The position numbers and the translations under genes were made by a program. Positions 23,618-34,060 of a DNA stretch of 64,000 bases are shown here, piece by piece. The stretch is from Hydractinia symbiolongicarpus (lineage: Eukaryota; Cnidaria; Hydrozoa; Anthoathecata; Hydractiniidae). Every line of letters begins with the position of its first letter. The first letter of the stretch is position 1. Location: positions 34,827,828-34,891,827 of the forward strand of contig NC_079876.1 in the NCBI RefSeq assembly GCF_029227915.1, written 5' to 3'. The notes beneath the pieces are model-generated. The model worked only from the letters and a program-made list of their open reading frames with translations, was not told the origin of the DNA and made no database searches.

Positions 23618-25851
23618 GTTAGAAAGTCAATGAAGTGTAGTTTTTGAAACTGTCGCTATTTCATCAGCGCGCGATAACGGATAGGATTGGTCCCACAGTA
23701 AAGAACGACTTATTTATCTAAATTTTTAAATGAAGCGCTACCATAGCGCCCAGTGTAATCGCTGAGTTCCGGCAATTACGTCAAATTAAGAAGAATGTTA
23801 TTTCTTGGAGTCCAATTGTCTCATTTATCACATTTATCAGGTCACAGTCCAAAGTTAGTTCAGTTAAGTCCCACAGTCAATCGTTACACTGTTAAAGGCG
23901 ATGCAACCTAGTAATATTAGATAAATATCGCTAAGTACATGTTGGTACGGATATGTTACCCAACCGTTGAAACTCAAACGGACTGACACCGTTAGAAAGG
24001 CAATGAAATGTAGTTTTTGAAACTGTCGCTATTTCTTTAGCGCGCGGTAACGGCTAGGATTGGTCCCACAGTAAAAAATGACTTATAATTCTAAATTTTT
24101 AAATGAAGCGCTACCACAGCGCTCAGTATAATCGCTGAGTTCCGGCAATCACGTCAAATTAGGAAAAATGTTATTTCTTGGAGTCCAATTGTCTCATTTA
24201 TCATACTTGTCAGATCGCAGTCCAAAGTTAGTTCAATTAAGTCCCACAGTCAATCGTTTCATTGTTAAAAGCGATGCAACCTAGTAATATCTGAGAAATA
24301 TTGCTAAATACATGTTGGTACGAATATGTGAAACAACTGTTGAAACTTAAACGGACTGACACCGTTAGAAAGTCAGTGTAATGTAGTATTTGAAACTGTC
24401 TCTATTACTTCAGCGTGCTAACGGCTAGGATAGGTCCCACAGTAAAAAATGACTTTTTTATCTTAATTTTTAATTGCAGCGCTACAACAGCGCCTAGTGT
24501 AATCTCTGAGTTTCGGCAGTCATGTCAAATTAAGAAGAATTTTATTTCTTGGAGTCCAGTTGTCTCATTAATCACATTTATCAGGTCACAGTCCAAAGCT
24601 AGTTCAATTAAGTCCCACAGTCAATCGTTTCACTGTTAAAAGCGATGCAACCTAGTAATATCAGATAAATATTGCTAAATACATGTTGGTACGAATATGT
24701 GAAACAACTGTTGAAACTTAAACGGACTGACACCGTTAGAAAGTCAGTGTAATGTAGTATTTGAAACTGTCTCTATTACTTCAGCGTGCTAACGGCTAGG
24801 ATAGGTCCCACAGTAAAAAATGACTTTTTTATCTTAATTTTTAATTGCAGCGCTACAACAGCGTCTAGTGTAATCTCTGAGTTTCGGCAGTCATGTCAAA
24901 TTAAGAAGAATTTTATTTCTTGGAGTCCAGTTGTCTCATTAATCACATTTATCAGGTCACAGTCCAAAGCTAGTTCAATTAAGTCCCACAGTCAATCGTT
25001 TCACTGTTAAAAGCGATGCAACCTAGTAATATCAGATAAATATTGCTAAATACATGTTTGTACGGATATGTGACCCAAACGTTGCAACTCAAACGGACTG
25101 ACACCGTTAGAAAGTCAATGAAATGTAGTTTTTGAAACTATTGCTACTTTTTCAGCGCGCGCTAATGGCTAGGATTGGTCCCACAGTAAAGAACGACTTA
25201 TTTATCTAAATTTTTAAATGAAGCGCTTCCACAGCGCCCAGTGTAATCGCTGAGTTCCGGCAATCACGTCAAATTAAGAAGAATGTTATTCCTTGGAGTC
25301 CAATTGTCTCATTTTTCACATTTATCAGGTCACAGTCCAAAGTTAGTTCAATTAAGTCCCACAGTCAATCGTTTCTTTGTTAAAAGCGATGAAACCTAGT
25401 AATATCGTAAAAATATCGCTAAATACATGTTGGTACGAGTATGTGACCCAACCGTTGAAACTCAAACGGATTGACACCGTTAGAAAGTCAATGAAGTGTA
25501 GTTTTTGAAACTGTCGCTATTTCTTCAGCGCGCGATAACGGATAGGATTGGTCCCACAGTAAAGAACGACTTATTTATCTAAATTTTTAAATGAAGCGCT
25601 ACCACAGCGCCCAGTGTAATCGCTGAGTTCCGGCAATTACGTCAAATTAAGAAGAATGTTATTTCTTGGAGTCCAATTGTCTCATTTATCACATTTATCA
25701 GGTCACAGTCCAAAGTTAGTTCAGTTAAGTCCCACAGTCAATCGTTACACTGTTAAAGGCGATGCAACCTAGTAATATCTGAGAAATATTGCTAAATACA
25801 TGTTGGTACGAATATGTGAAACAACCGTTGAAACTTAAACGGACTGACACC
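23618..25851. repeat. 6-monomer block with an adjacent single-monomer duplication
   Basis: Monomers start at 23618, 23991, 24364, 24735, 25106 and 25479. The units at 24364 and 24735 (371 bp each) are consecutive near-identical copies (CAGCGTGCTAACGGCTAGGATAGG). They differ at GCGCCTAGTG versus GCGTCTAGTG and diverge near the 3' end. 25106 carries GCTAATGGCTAGG and the rare ATATCGTAAAAATATCG. Confidence 0.85.
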
Positions 25852-26598
25852 GTTAGAAAGTCAGTGTAATGTAGTATTTGAAACTGTCTCTATTACTTCA
25901 GCGCGCTAACGGCTAGGATTGTTCCCACAGTAAAAAATGACTTTTTTATCTTAATTTTTAATTGCAGCGCTACCACAGCGCCTAGTGTAATCGCTGAGTT
26001 TCGGCAGTCATGTCAAATTAAGAAGAATTTTATTTCTTGGAGTCCAATTGTCTCATTAATCACATTTATCAGGTCACAGTCCAAAGCTAGTTCAATTAAG
26101 TCCCACAGTCAATCGTTTCACTGTTAAAAGCGATGCAACCTAGTAATATCAGATAAATATTGCTAAATACATGTTTGTACGGATATGTGACCCAAACGTT
26201 GCAACTCAAACGGACTGACACCGTTAGAAAGTCAATGAAATGTAGTTTTTGAAACTATTGCTACTTCTTCAGCGCGCGCTAACGGCTAGGATTGGTCCCA
26301 CAGTAAAGAAAATGACTTTTTTTAGCTTAATTTTTAAATGAAGCGCTACCACAGCGCCCAGTGTAATCGCTTAGTTCCGGCAATCACGTCAAATTAAGAA
26401 GAATGTTATTCCTTGGAGTCCAATTGTCTCATTTTTCACATTTATCAGGTCACAGTCCAAAGTTTGTTCAATTAAGTCCCACAGTCAATCGTTTCTTTGT
26501 TAAAAGCGATGAAACCTAGTAATATCAAAAAAATATCGCTAAATACATGTTGGTACGAATATGTGACCCAACTGTTGAAACTCAAACGGATTGACACC
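25852..26598. repeat. Two linking satellite monomers
   Basis: Monomers start at 25852 (371 bp, CAGCGCGCTAACGG, GATTGTTCCCACAG) and 26223 (376 bp, TAAAGAAAATGACTTTTTTTAGC). They separate the 6-monomer block from its 5-monomer relative. Nothing else is present. Confidence 0.85.
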
Positions 26599-28461
26599 GT
26601 TAGAAAGTCAATGAAGTGTAGTTTTTGAAACTGTCGCTATTTCATCAGCGCGCGATAACGGATAGGATTGGTCCCACAGTAAAGAACGACTTATTTATCT
26701 AAATTTTTAAATGAAGCGCTACCACAGCGCCCAGTGTAATCGCTGAGTTCCGGCAATTACGTCAAATTAAGAAGAATGTTATTTCTTGGAGTCCAATTGT
26801 CTCATTTATCACATTTATCAGGTCACAGTCCAAAGTTAGTTCAGTTAAGTCCCACAGTCAATCGTTACACTGTTAAAGGCGATGCAACCTAGTAATATCA
26901 GATAAATATCGCTAAGTACATGTTGGTACGGATATGTTACCCAACCGTTGAAACTCAAACGGACTGACACCGTTAGAAAGGCAATGAAATGTAGTTTTTG
27001 AAACTGTCGCTATTTCTTTAGCACGCGGTAACGGCTAGGATTGGTCCCACAGTAAAAAATGACTTATAATTCTAAATTTTTAAATGAAGCGCTACCACAG
27101 CGCTCAGTATAATCGCTGAGTTCCGGCAATCACGTCAAATTAAGAAAAATGTTATTTCTTGGAGTCCAATTGTCTCATTTATCATACTTGTCAGGTCGCA
27201 GTCCAAAGTTAGTTCAATTAAGTCCCACAGTCAATCGTTTCATTGTTAAAAGCGATGCAACCTAGTAATATCTGAGAAATATTGCTAAATACATGTTGGT
27301 ACGAATATGTGAAACAACCGTTGAAACTTAAACGGACTGACACCGTTAGAAAGTCAGTGTAATGTAGTATTTGAAACTGTCTCTATTACTTCAGCGCGTT
27401 AACGGCTAGGATAGGTCCCACAGTAAAAAATGACTTTTTTATCTTAATTTTTAATTGCAGCGCTACAACAGCGCCTAGTGTAATCTCTGAGTTTCGGCAG
27501 TCATGTCAAATTAAGAAGAATTTTATTTCTTGGAGTCCAATTGTCTCATTAATCACATTTATCAGGTCACAGTCCAAAGCTAGTTCAATTAAGTCCCACA
27601 GTCAATCGTTTCACTGTTAAAAGCGATGCAACCTAGTTATATCAGATAAATATTGCTAAATACATGTTTGTACGGATATGTGACCCAAACGTTGCAACTT
27701 AAACGGACTGACACCGTTAGAAAGTCAATAAAATGTAGTTTTTGAAACTATTGCTACTTTTTCAGCGCGCGCTAATGGCTAGGATTGGTCCCACAGTAAA
27801 GAACGACTTATTTATCTAAATTTTTAAATGAAGCGCTACCACAGCGCCCAGTGTAATCGCTGAGTTCCGGCAATCACGTCAAATTAAGAAGAATGTTATT
27901 CCTTGGAGTCCAATTGTCTCATTTTTCACATTTATCAGGTCACAGTCCAAAGTCAGTTCAATTAAGTCCCACAGTCAATCGTTTCTTTGTTAAAAGCGAT
28001 GAAACCTAGTAATATCGTAAAAATATCGCTAAATACATGTTGGTACGAGTATGTGACCCAACCGTTGAAACTCAAACGGATTGACACCGTTAGAAAGTCA
28101 ATGAAGTGTAGTTTTTGAAACTGTCGCTATTTCTTCAGCGCGCGATAACGGATAGGATTGGTCCCACAGTAAAGAACGACTTATTTATCTAAATTTTTAA
28201 ATGAAGCGCTACCACAGCGCCCAGTGTAATCGCTGAGTTCCGGCAATTACGTCAAATTAAGAAGAATGTTATTTCTTGGAGTCCAATTGTCTCATTTATC
28301 ACATTTATCAGGTCACAGTCCAAAGTTAGTTCAGTTAAGTCCCACAGTCAATCGTTACACTGTTAAAGGCGATGCAACCTAGTAATATCAGATAAATATC
28401 GCTAAGTACATGTTGGTACGGATATGTTACCCAACCGTTGAAACTCAAACGGACTGACACC
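26599..28461. repeat. 5-monomer relative of the block at 23618
   Basis: Monomers start at 26599, 26972, 27345, 27716 and 28089. The first two match 23618-24363 at offset 2981, sharing the distinctive GACTTATAATTCTAAATTT. The 27716 monomer matches 25106 at offset 2610, sharing GCTAATGGCTAGG and ATCGTAAAAATATCG. The difference of 371 bp is the extra monomer at 24364/24735. Confidence 0.85.
28293..28310. repeat. 9-bp tandem duplication CATTTATCA x2 inside the monomer
   Basis: Two abutting copies of CATTTATCA occur near consensus positions 205-222. Many monomers keep both copies. Others have decayed forms (CATTTTTCACATTTATCA, CATTAATCACATTTATCA, CACTTTCACATTTTTAA), which help separate the monomer subfamilies. 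Confidence 0.7.
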
Positions 28462-28780
28462 GTTAGAAAGGCAATGAAATGTAGTTTTTGAAACTGTCGC
28501 TATTTCTTTAGCGCGCGATAACGGCTAGGATTGGTCCCACAGTAAAAAATGACTTATTAATCTAAATTTTTAAATGAAGCGCTACCACAGCGCTCAGTAT
28601 AATCGCTGAGTTCCGGCAATCACGTCAAATTAAGAAGAATGTTATTTCTTGGAGTCCAATTGTCTCATTTTTCACATTTATCAGGTCACAGTCCAAAGTT
28701 AGTTCAATTAAGTCCCACAGTCAATCGTTTCTTTGTTAAAAGCGATGAAACCTAGTAATATCAAAAAAATATCGCTAAAT

Positions 28781-28800
28781 ACATGTTGGTACGAATATGT
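28781..28800. other. Representative 20-bp imperfect dyad in the satellite
   Basis: ACATGTTGGTACGAATATGT equals its own reverse complement at 16 of 20 positions and is centred on GTAC. The same element, or a T/G variant (ACATGTTTGTACG...), is present at the same place in nearly every monomer, including many of the diverged ones on the right. Dyad symmetry can mark a dimeric protein site or a cruciform-prone point, and dyads are reported at centromeric DNA in several lineages. Function here is unproven. Confidence 0.6.
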
Positions 28801-28807
28801 GACCCAA

Positions 28808-28825
28808 CCGTTGAAACTCAAACGG
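28808..28825. other. Representative CCGTT...AACGG inverted pair near the monomer end
   Basis: CCGTTGAAACTCAAACGG has 5-bp inverted arms separated by 8 nt. Two more copies of the pentamer lie nearby: CACCGTTAG at the monomer boundary and GATAACGGCTAGG about 60 bp into the next monomer. The hexamers CAACGG and TAACGG match the classical Myb-core consensus YAACKG. Whether a Myb/SANT protein binds is not shown by sequence. Confidence 0.5.
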
Positions 28826-30326
28826 ATTGACACCGTTAGAAAGTCAATGAAGTGTAGTTTTTGAAACTGTCGCTATTTCTTCAGCGCGCGATAACGGATA
28901 GGATTGGTCCCACAGTAAAGAACGACTTATTTATCTAAATTTTTAAATGAAGCGCTACCACAGCGCCCAGTGTAATCGCTGAGTTCCAGCAATTACGTCA
29001 AATTAAGAAGAATGTTATTTCTTGGAGTCCAATTGTCTCATTTATCACATTTATCAGGTCACAGTCCAAAGTTAGTTCAGTTAAGTCCCACAGTCAATCG
29101 TTACACTGTTAAAGGCGATGCAACCTAGTAATATCAGATAAATATCGCTAAGTACATGTTGGAACGGATATGTTACCCAACTGTTGAAACTCAAACGGAC
29201 TGACACCGTTAGAAAGGCAATGAAATGTAGTTTTTGAAACTGTCGCTATTTCTTTAGCGCGCGATAACGGCTAGGATTGGTCCCACAGTAAAAAATGACT
29301 TATTAATCTAAATTTTTAAATGAAGCACTACCACAGCGCTCAGTATAATCGCTGAGTTCCGGCAATCACGTCAAATTAAAAAGAATGTTATTTCTTGGAG
29401 TCCAATTGTCTCATTTTTCACATTTATCAGGTCACAGTCCAAAGTTAGTTCAATTAAGTCCCACAGTCAATCGTTTCATAGTTAAAAGCGATGCAACCTA
29501 GTATTATCAGAAAAATATCGCTAAATACATTTTTGTACGAATATGTGACCCAACCGTTGTAACACAAACGGACTGACACCGTTAGAAAGTCAATGATATG
29601 TAGTTTTTGAAACTGTCGCTATTTCTTCAGCGCGCGATAACGGATAGGATTGGTCCCACAGTAAAGAATGACTTATTTATCTAAATTTTTAAATGAAGCG
29701 CTACCACAGCGCTCAGTATAATCGATGAGTTCCGCCAATCACGTCAAATTAAGAAGAATGTTATTTCTTGGAGTCCAATTGTCTCATTTTTCACATTTAT
29801 CAGGTCACAGTCCAAAGTTAGTTCAATTAAGTCCCACAGTCAATCGTTTCATAGTTAAAAGCGATGCAACCTAGTATTATCAGAAAAATATCGCTAAATA
29901 CATGTTTGTACGAATATGTGACCCAACCGTTGAAACTCAAACGGATTGACACCGTTAGAAAGTCAATGAAGTGTAGTTTTTGAAACTGTCGCTATTTCTT
30001 CAGCGCGCGATAACGGATAGGATTGGTCCCACAGTAAAGAACGACTTATTTATCTAAATTTTTAAATGAAGCGCTACCACAGCGGCCAGTGTAATCGCTG
30101 AGTTCCGGCAATTACGTCAAATTAAGAAGAATGTTATTTCTTGGAGTCCAATTGTCTCATTTATCACATTTATCAGGTCACAGTCCAAAGTTAGTTCAGT
30201 TAAGTCCCACAGTCAATCGTTACACTGTTAAAGGCGATGCAACCTAGTAATATCAGATAAATATCGCTAAGTACATGTTGGTACGGATATGTTACCCAAC
30301 CGTTGAAACTCAAACGGACTGACACC

Positions 30327-31817
30327 GTTAGAAAGGCAATGAAATGTAGTTTTTGAAACTGTCGCTATTTCTTTAGCGCGCGATAACGGCTAGGATTGGT
30401 CCCACAGTAAAAAATGACTTATTAATCTAAATTTTTAAATGAAGCGCTACCACAGCGCTCAGTATAATCGCTGAGTTCCGGCAATCACGTCAAATTAAGA
30501 AGAATGTTATTTCTTGGAGTCCAATTGTCTCATTTTTCACATTTATCAGGTCACAGTCCAAAGTTAGTTCAATTAAGTCCCACAGTCAATCGTTTCTTTG
30601 TTAAAAGCGATGAAACCTAGTAATATCAAAAAAATAACGCTAAATACATGTTGGTACGAATATGTGACCCAACCGTTGAAACTCAAACGGATTGACACCG
30701 TTAGAAAGTCAATGAAGTGTAGTTTTTGAAACTGTCGCTATTTCTTCAGCGCGCGATAACGGATAGGATTGGTCCCACAGGGAAGAACGACTTATTTATC
30801 TAAATTTTTAAATGAAGCGCTACCACAGCGCCCAGTGTAATCGCTGAGTTCCAGCAATTACGTCAAATTAAGAAGAATGTTATTTCTTGGAGTCCAATTG
30901 TCTCATTTATCACATTTATCAGGTCACAGTCCAAAGTTAGTTCAGTTAAGTCCCACAGTCAATCGTTACACTGTTAAAGGCGATGCAACCTAGTAATATC
31001 AGATAAATATCGCTAAGTACATGTTGGAACGGATATGTTACCCAACCGTTGAAACTTAAACGGACTGACACCGTTAGAAAGGCAATGAAATGTAGTTTTT
31101 GAAACTGTCGCTATTTCTTTAGCGCGCGATAACGGCTAGGATTGGTCCCACAGTAAAAAATGACTTATTAATCTAAATTTTTAAATGAAGCGCTACCACA
31201 GCGTTCAGTATAATCGCTGAGTTCCGGCAATCACGTCAAATTAAAAAGAATGTTATTTCTTGGAGTCCAATTGTCTCATTTTTCACATTTATCAGGTCAC
31301 AGTCCAAAGTTAGTTCAATTAAGTCCCACAGTCAATCGTTTCATAGTTAAAAGCGATGCAATCTAGTATTATCAGAAAAATATCGCTAAATACATTTTTG
31401 TACGAATATGTGACCCAACCGTTGTAACACAAACGGACTGACACCGTTAGAAAGTCAATGATATGTAGTTTTTGAAACTGTCGCTATTTCTTCAGCGCGC
31501 GATAACGGATAGGATTGGTCCCACAGTAAAGAATGACTTATTTATCTAATTTTTAAATGAAGCGCTACCACAGCGCTCAGTATAATCGATGAGTTCCGGC
31601 AATCACGTCAAATTAAGAAGAATGTTATTTCTTGGAGTCCAATTGTCTCATTTTTCACATTTATCAGGTCACAGTCCAAAGTTAGTTCAATTAAGTCCCA
31701 CAGTCAATCGTTTCATAGTTAAAAGCGATGCAACCTAGTATTATCAGAAAAATATCGCTAAATACATGTTTGTACGAATGTGTGACCCAACCGTTGTAAC
31801 ACAAACGGACTGACACC
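30327..31817. repeat. 5-mer HOR of 1865 bp, copy 2 (four monomers retained)
   Basis: Monomers start at 30327, 30700, 31073 and 31446. They match 28462, 28835, 29208 and 29581 at offset 1865. The fourth monomer has lost one base (ATCTAATTTTTAAATG). The fifth position is replaced by the unit that begins the 1494-bp repeat's second half, so a new amplification overwrote the old register. Confidence 0.85.
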
Positions 31818-32566
31818 GTTAGAAAGTCAATGAAATGTAGTTTTTGAAACTGTCGCTATTTCTTCAGCGCGCGATAACGGATAGGATTGGTCCCACAGTA
31901 AAGAATGACTTATTTATCTAAAATTTTAAATGAAGCGCTACCACAGCGCCCAGTGTAATCGCTGAGTTCCGGCAATCACGTTAAATTAAGAAGAATGTTA
32001 TTTCTTGGAGTCCAATTGTCTCATTAATCACATTTATCAGGTCACAGTCCAAAGCTAGTTCAATTAAGTCCCACAGTCAATCGTTTCACTGTTAAAAGCG
32101 ATGCATCCTAGTAATATCAGATAAATATTGCTAAATACATGTTTGTACGGATATGTGACCCAAACGTTGCAACTCAAACGGACTGACACCGTTAGAAAGT
32201 CAATGAAATGTAGTTTTTGAAACTATTGCTACTTCTTCAGCGCGCGCTAACGGCTAGGATTGGTCCCACAGTAAAAAAAATGACTTTTTCTAGCTTTATT
32301 TTTAAATGAAGCGCTACCACAGCGCCCAGTGTAATCGCTGAGTTCCAGCAATCACGTCAAATTAAGAAGAATGTTATTTCTTGGAGTCCAATTGTCTCAT
32401 TTTTCACATTTATCAGGTCACAGTCCAAAGTTAGTTCAATTAAGTCCCACAGTCAATCGTTTCTTTGTTAAAAGCGATGAAACCTAGTAATATCAAAAAA
32501 TTATCGCTAAATACATGTTGGAACGGATATGTTACCCAACCGTTGAAACTTAAACGGACTGACACC
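31073..32566. repeat. 4-mer HOR of 1494 bp, copy 1
   Basis: Monomers start at 31073, 31446, 31818 and 32191. The true breakpoint is inside a monomer. The duplicated segment runs from about 31026 (GGAACGGATATG) to about 32519. Its first half overlaps the second copy of the 1865-bp HOR, which orders the two events: 1865-bp duplication first, then 1494-bp. Confidence 0.87.
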
Positions 32567-34060
32567 GTTAGAAAGGCAATGAAATGTAGTTTTTGAAACT
32601 GTCGCTATTTCTTTAGCGCGCGATAACGGCTAGGATTGGTCCCACAGTAAAAAATGACTTATTAATCTAAATTTTTAAATGAAGCGCTACCACAGCGTTC
32701 AGTATAATCGCTGAGTTCCGGCAATCACGTCAAATTAAAAAGAATGTTATTTCTTGGAGTCCAATTGTCTCATTTTTCACATTTATCAGGTCACAGTCCA
32801 AAGTTAGTTCAATTAAGTCCCACAGTCAATCGTTTCATAGTTAAAAGCGATGCAATCTAGTATTATCAGAAAAATATCGCTAAATACATTTTTGTACGAA
32901 TATGTGACCCAACCGTTGTAACACAAACGGACTGACACCGTTAGAAAGTCAATGATATGTAGTTTTTGAAACTGTCGCTATTTCTTCAGCGCGCGATAAC
33001 GGATAGGATTGGTCCCACAGTAAAGAATGACTTATTTATCTAATTTTTAAATGAAGCGCTACCACAGCGCTCAGTATAATCGATGAGTTCCGGCAATCAC
33101 GTCAAATTAAGAAGAATGTTATTTCTTGGAGTCCAATTGTCTCATTTTTCACATTTATCAGGTCACAGTCCAAAGTTAGTTCAATTAAGTCCCACAGTCA
33201 ATCGTTTCATAGTTAAAAGCGATGCAACCTAGTATTATCAGAAAAATATCGCTAAATACATGTTTGTACGAATGTGTGACCCAACCGTTGTAACACAAAC
33301 GGACTGACACCGTTAGAAAGTCAATGAAATGTAGTTTTTGAAACTGTCGCTATTTCTTCAGCGCGCGATAACGGATAGGATTGGTCCCACAGTAAAGAAT
33401 GACTTATTTATCTAAAATTTTAAATGAAGCGCTACCACAGCGCCCAGTGTAATCGCTGAGTTCCGGCAATCACGTTAAATTAAGAAGAATGTTATTTCTT
33501 GGAGTCCAATTGTCTCATTAATCACATTTATCAGGTCACAGTCCAAAGCTAGTTCAATTAAGTCCCACAGTCAATCGTTTCACTGTTAAAAGCGATGCAT
33601 CCTAGTAATATCAGATAAATATTGCTAAATACATGTTTGTACGGATATGTGACCCAAACGTTGCAACTCAAACGGACTGACACCGTTAGAAAGTCAATGA
33701 AATGTAGTTTTTGAAACTATTGCTACTTCTTCAGCGCGCGCTAACGGCTAGGATTGGTCCCACAGTAAAAAAAATGACTTTTTCTAGCTTTATTTTTAAA
33801 TGAAGCGCTACCACAGCGCCCAGTGTAATCGCTGAGTTCCAGCAATCACGTCAAATTAAGAAGAATGTTATTTCTTGGAGTCCAATTGTCTCATTTTTCA
33901 CATTTATCAGGTCACAGTCCAAAGTTAGTTCAATTAAGTCCCACAGTCAATCGTTTCTTTGTTAAAAGCGATGAAACCTAGTAATATCAAAAAATTATCG
34001 CTAAATACATGTTGGTACGAATATGTGACCCAACCGTTGTAACACAAACGGACTGACACC
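32567..34060. repeat. 4-mer HOR of 1494 bp, copy 2
   Basis: Monomers start at 32567, 32940, 33312 and 33685, each 1494 bp after its partner. They retain the one-base deletion ATCTAATTTTTAAATG and the TCTAAAATTTTAAATG variant. Exit from the repeat is at about 34014, where GGTACGAATATGTG replaces GGAACGGATATGTT. Confidence 0.87.

Larger units (their letters stand above)
28462..28834. repeat. Representative near-consensus satellite monomer (373 bp)
   Basis: This monomer is a good reference for numbering (position 1 = G of GTTAGAAAG). Landmarks in the consensus are: CpG-rich block at about 50-63 (CAGCGCGCGATAACGG); first GTCCCACAGT at about 73-82; A/T-rich block at about 83-113; short hairpin GCGCT-ACCAC-AGCGC at about 118-132; tandem CATTTATCA twice at about 205-222; second GTCCCACAGT at about 251-260; 20-bp imperfect dyad at about 320-339; CCGTT/AACGG inverted pair at about 348-365. 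Length variants arise mainly in the A-run after the first GTCCCACAGT (376-bp type, with AAAATGACTTTTTTTAGC) and in the CpG-rich block (371-bp type, which lacks one GC pair). Confidence 0.9.
28462..30326. repeat. 5-mer HOR of 1865 bp, copy 1
   Basis: Monomers start at 28462, 28835, 29208, 29581 and 29954, all 373 bp. Private marks shared with copy 2 are TGTTGGAACGGATATG, CAAATTAAAAAGAATG, ACATTTTTGTACG, AATGATATGTAG and AATCGATGAGTTCC. Confidence 0.86.

Noticed and set aside
24415-25010. Paired 74-codon frames in adjacent monomers
   Set aside because: Tandem duplication of one 371-bp monomer. The reading frame crosses the A-run and GC block that vary in length between units.
28808-28826. CENP-B-box resemblance of CGTTGAAACTCAAACGGA
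   Set aside because: It recalls the CGTTGGAA...CGGGA part of the vertebrate box, but the leading TTCG is absent, the spacing is wrong and the terminal GGG is missing. Not enough to call a CENP-B site.
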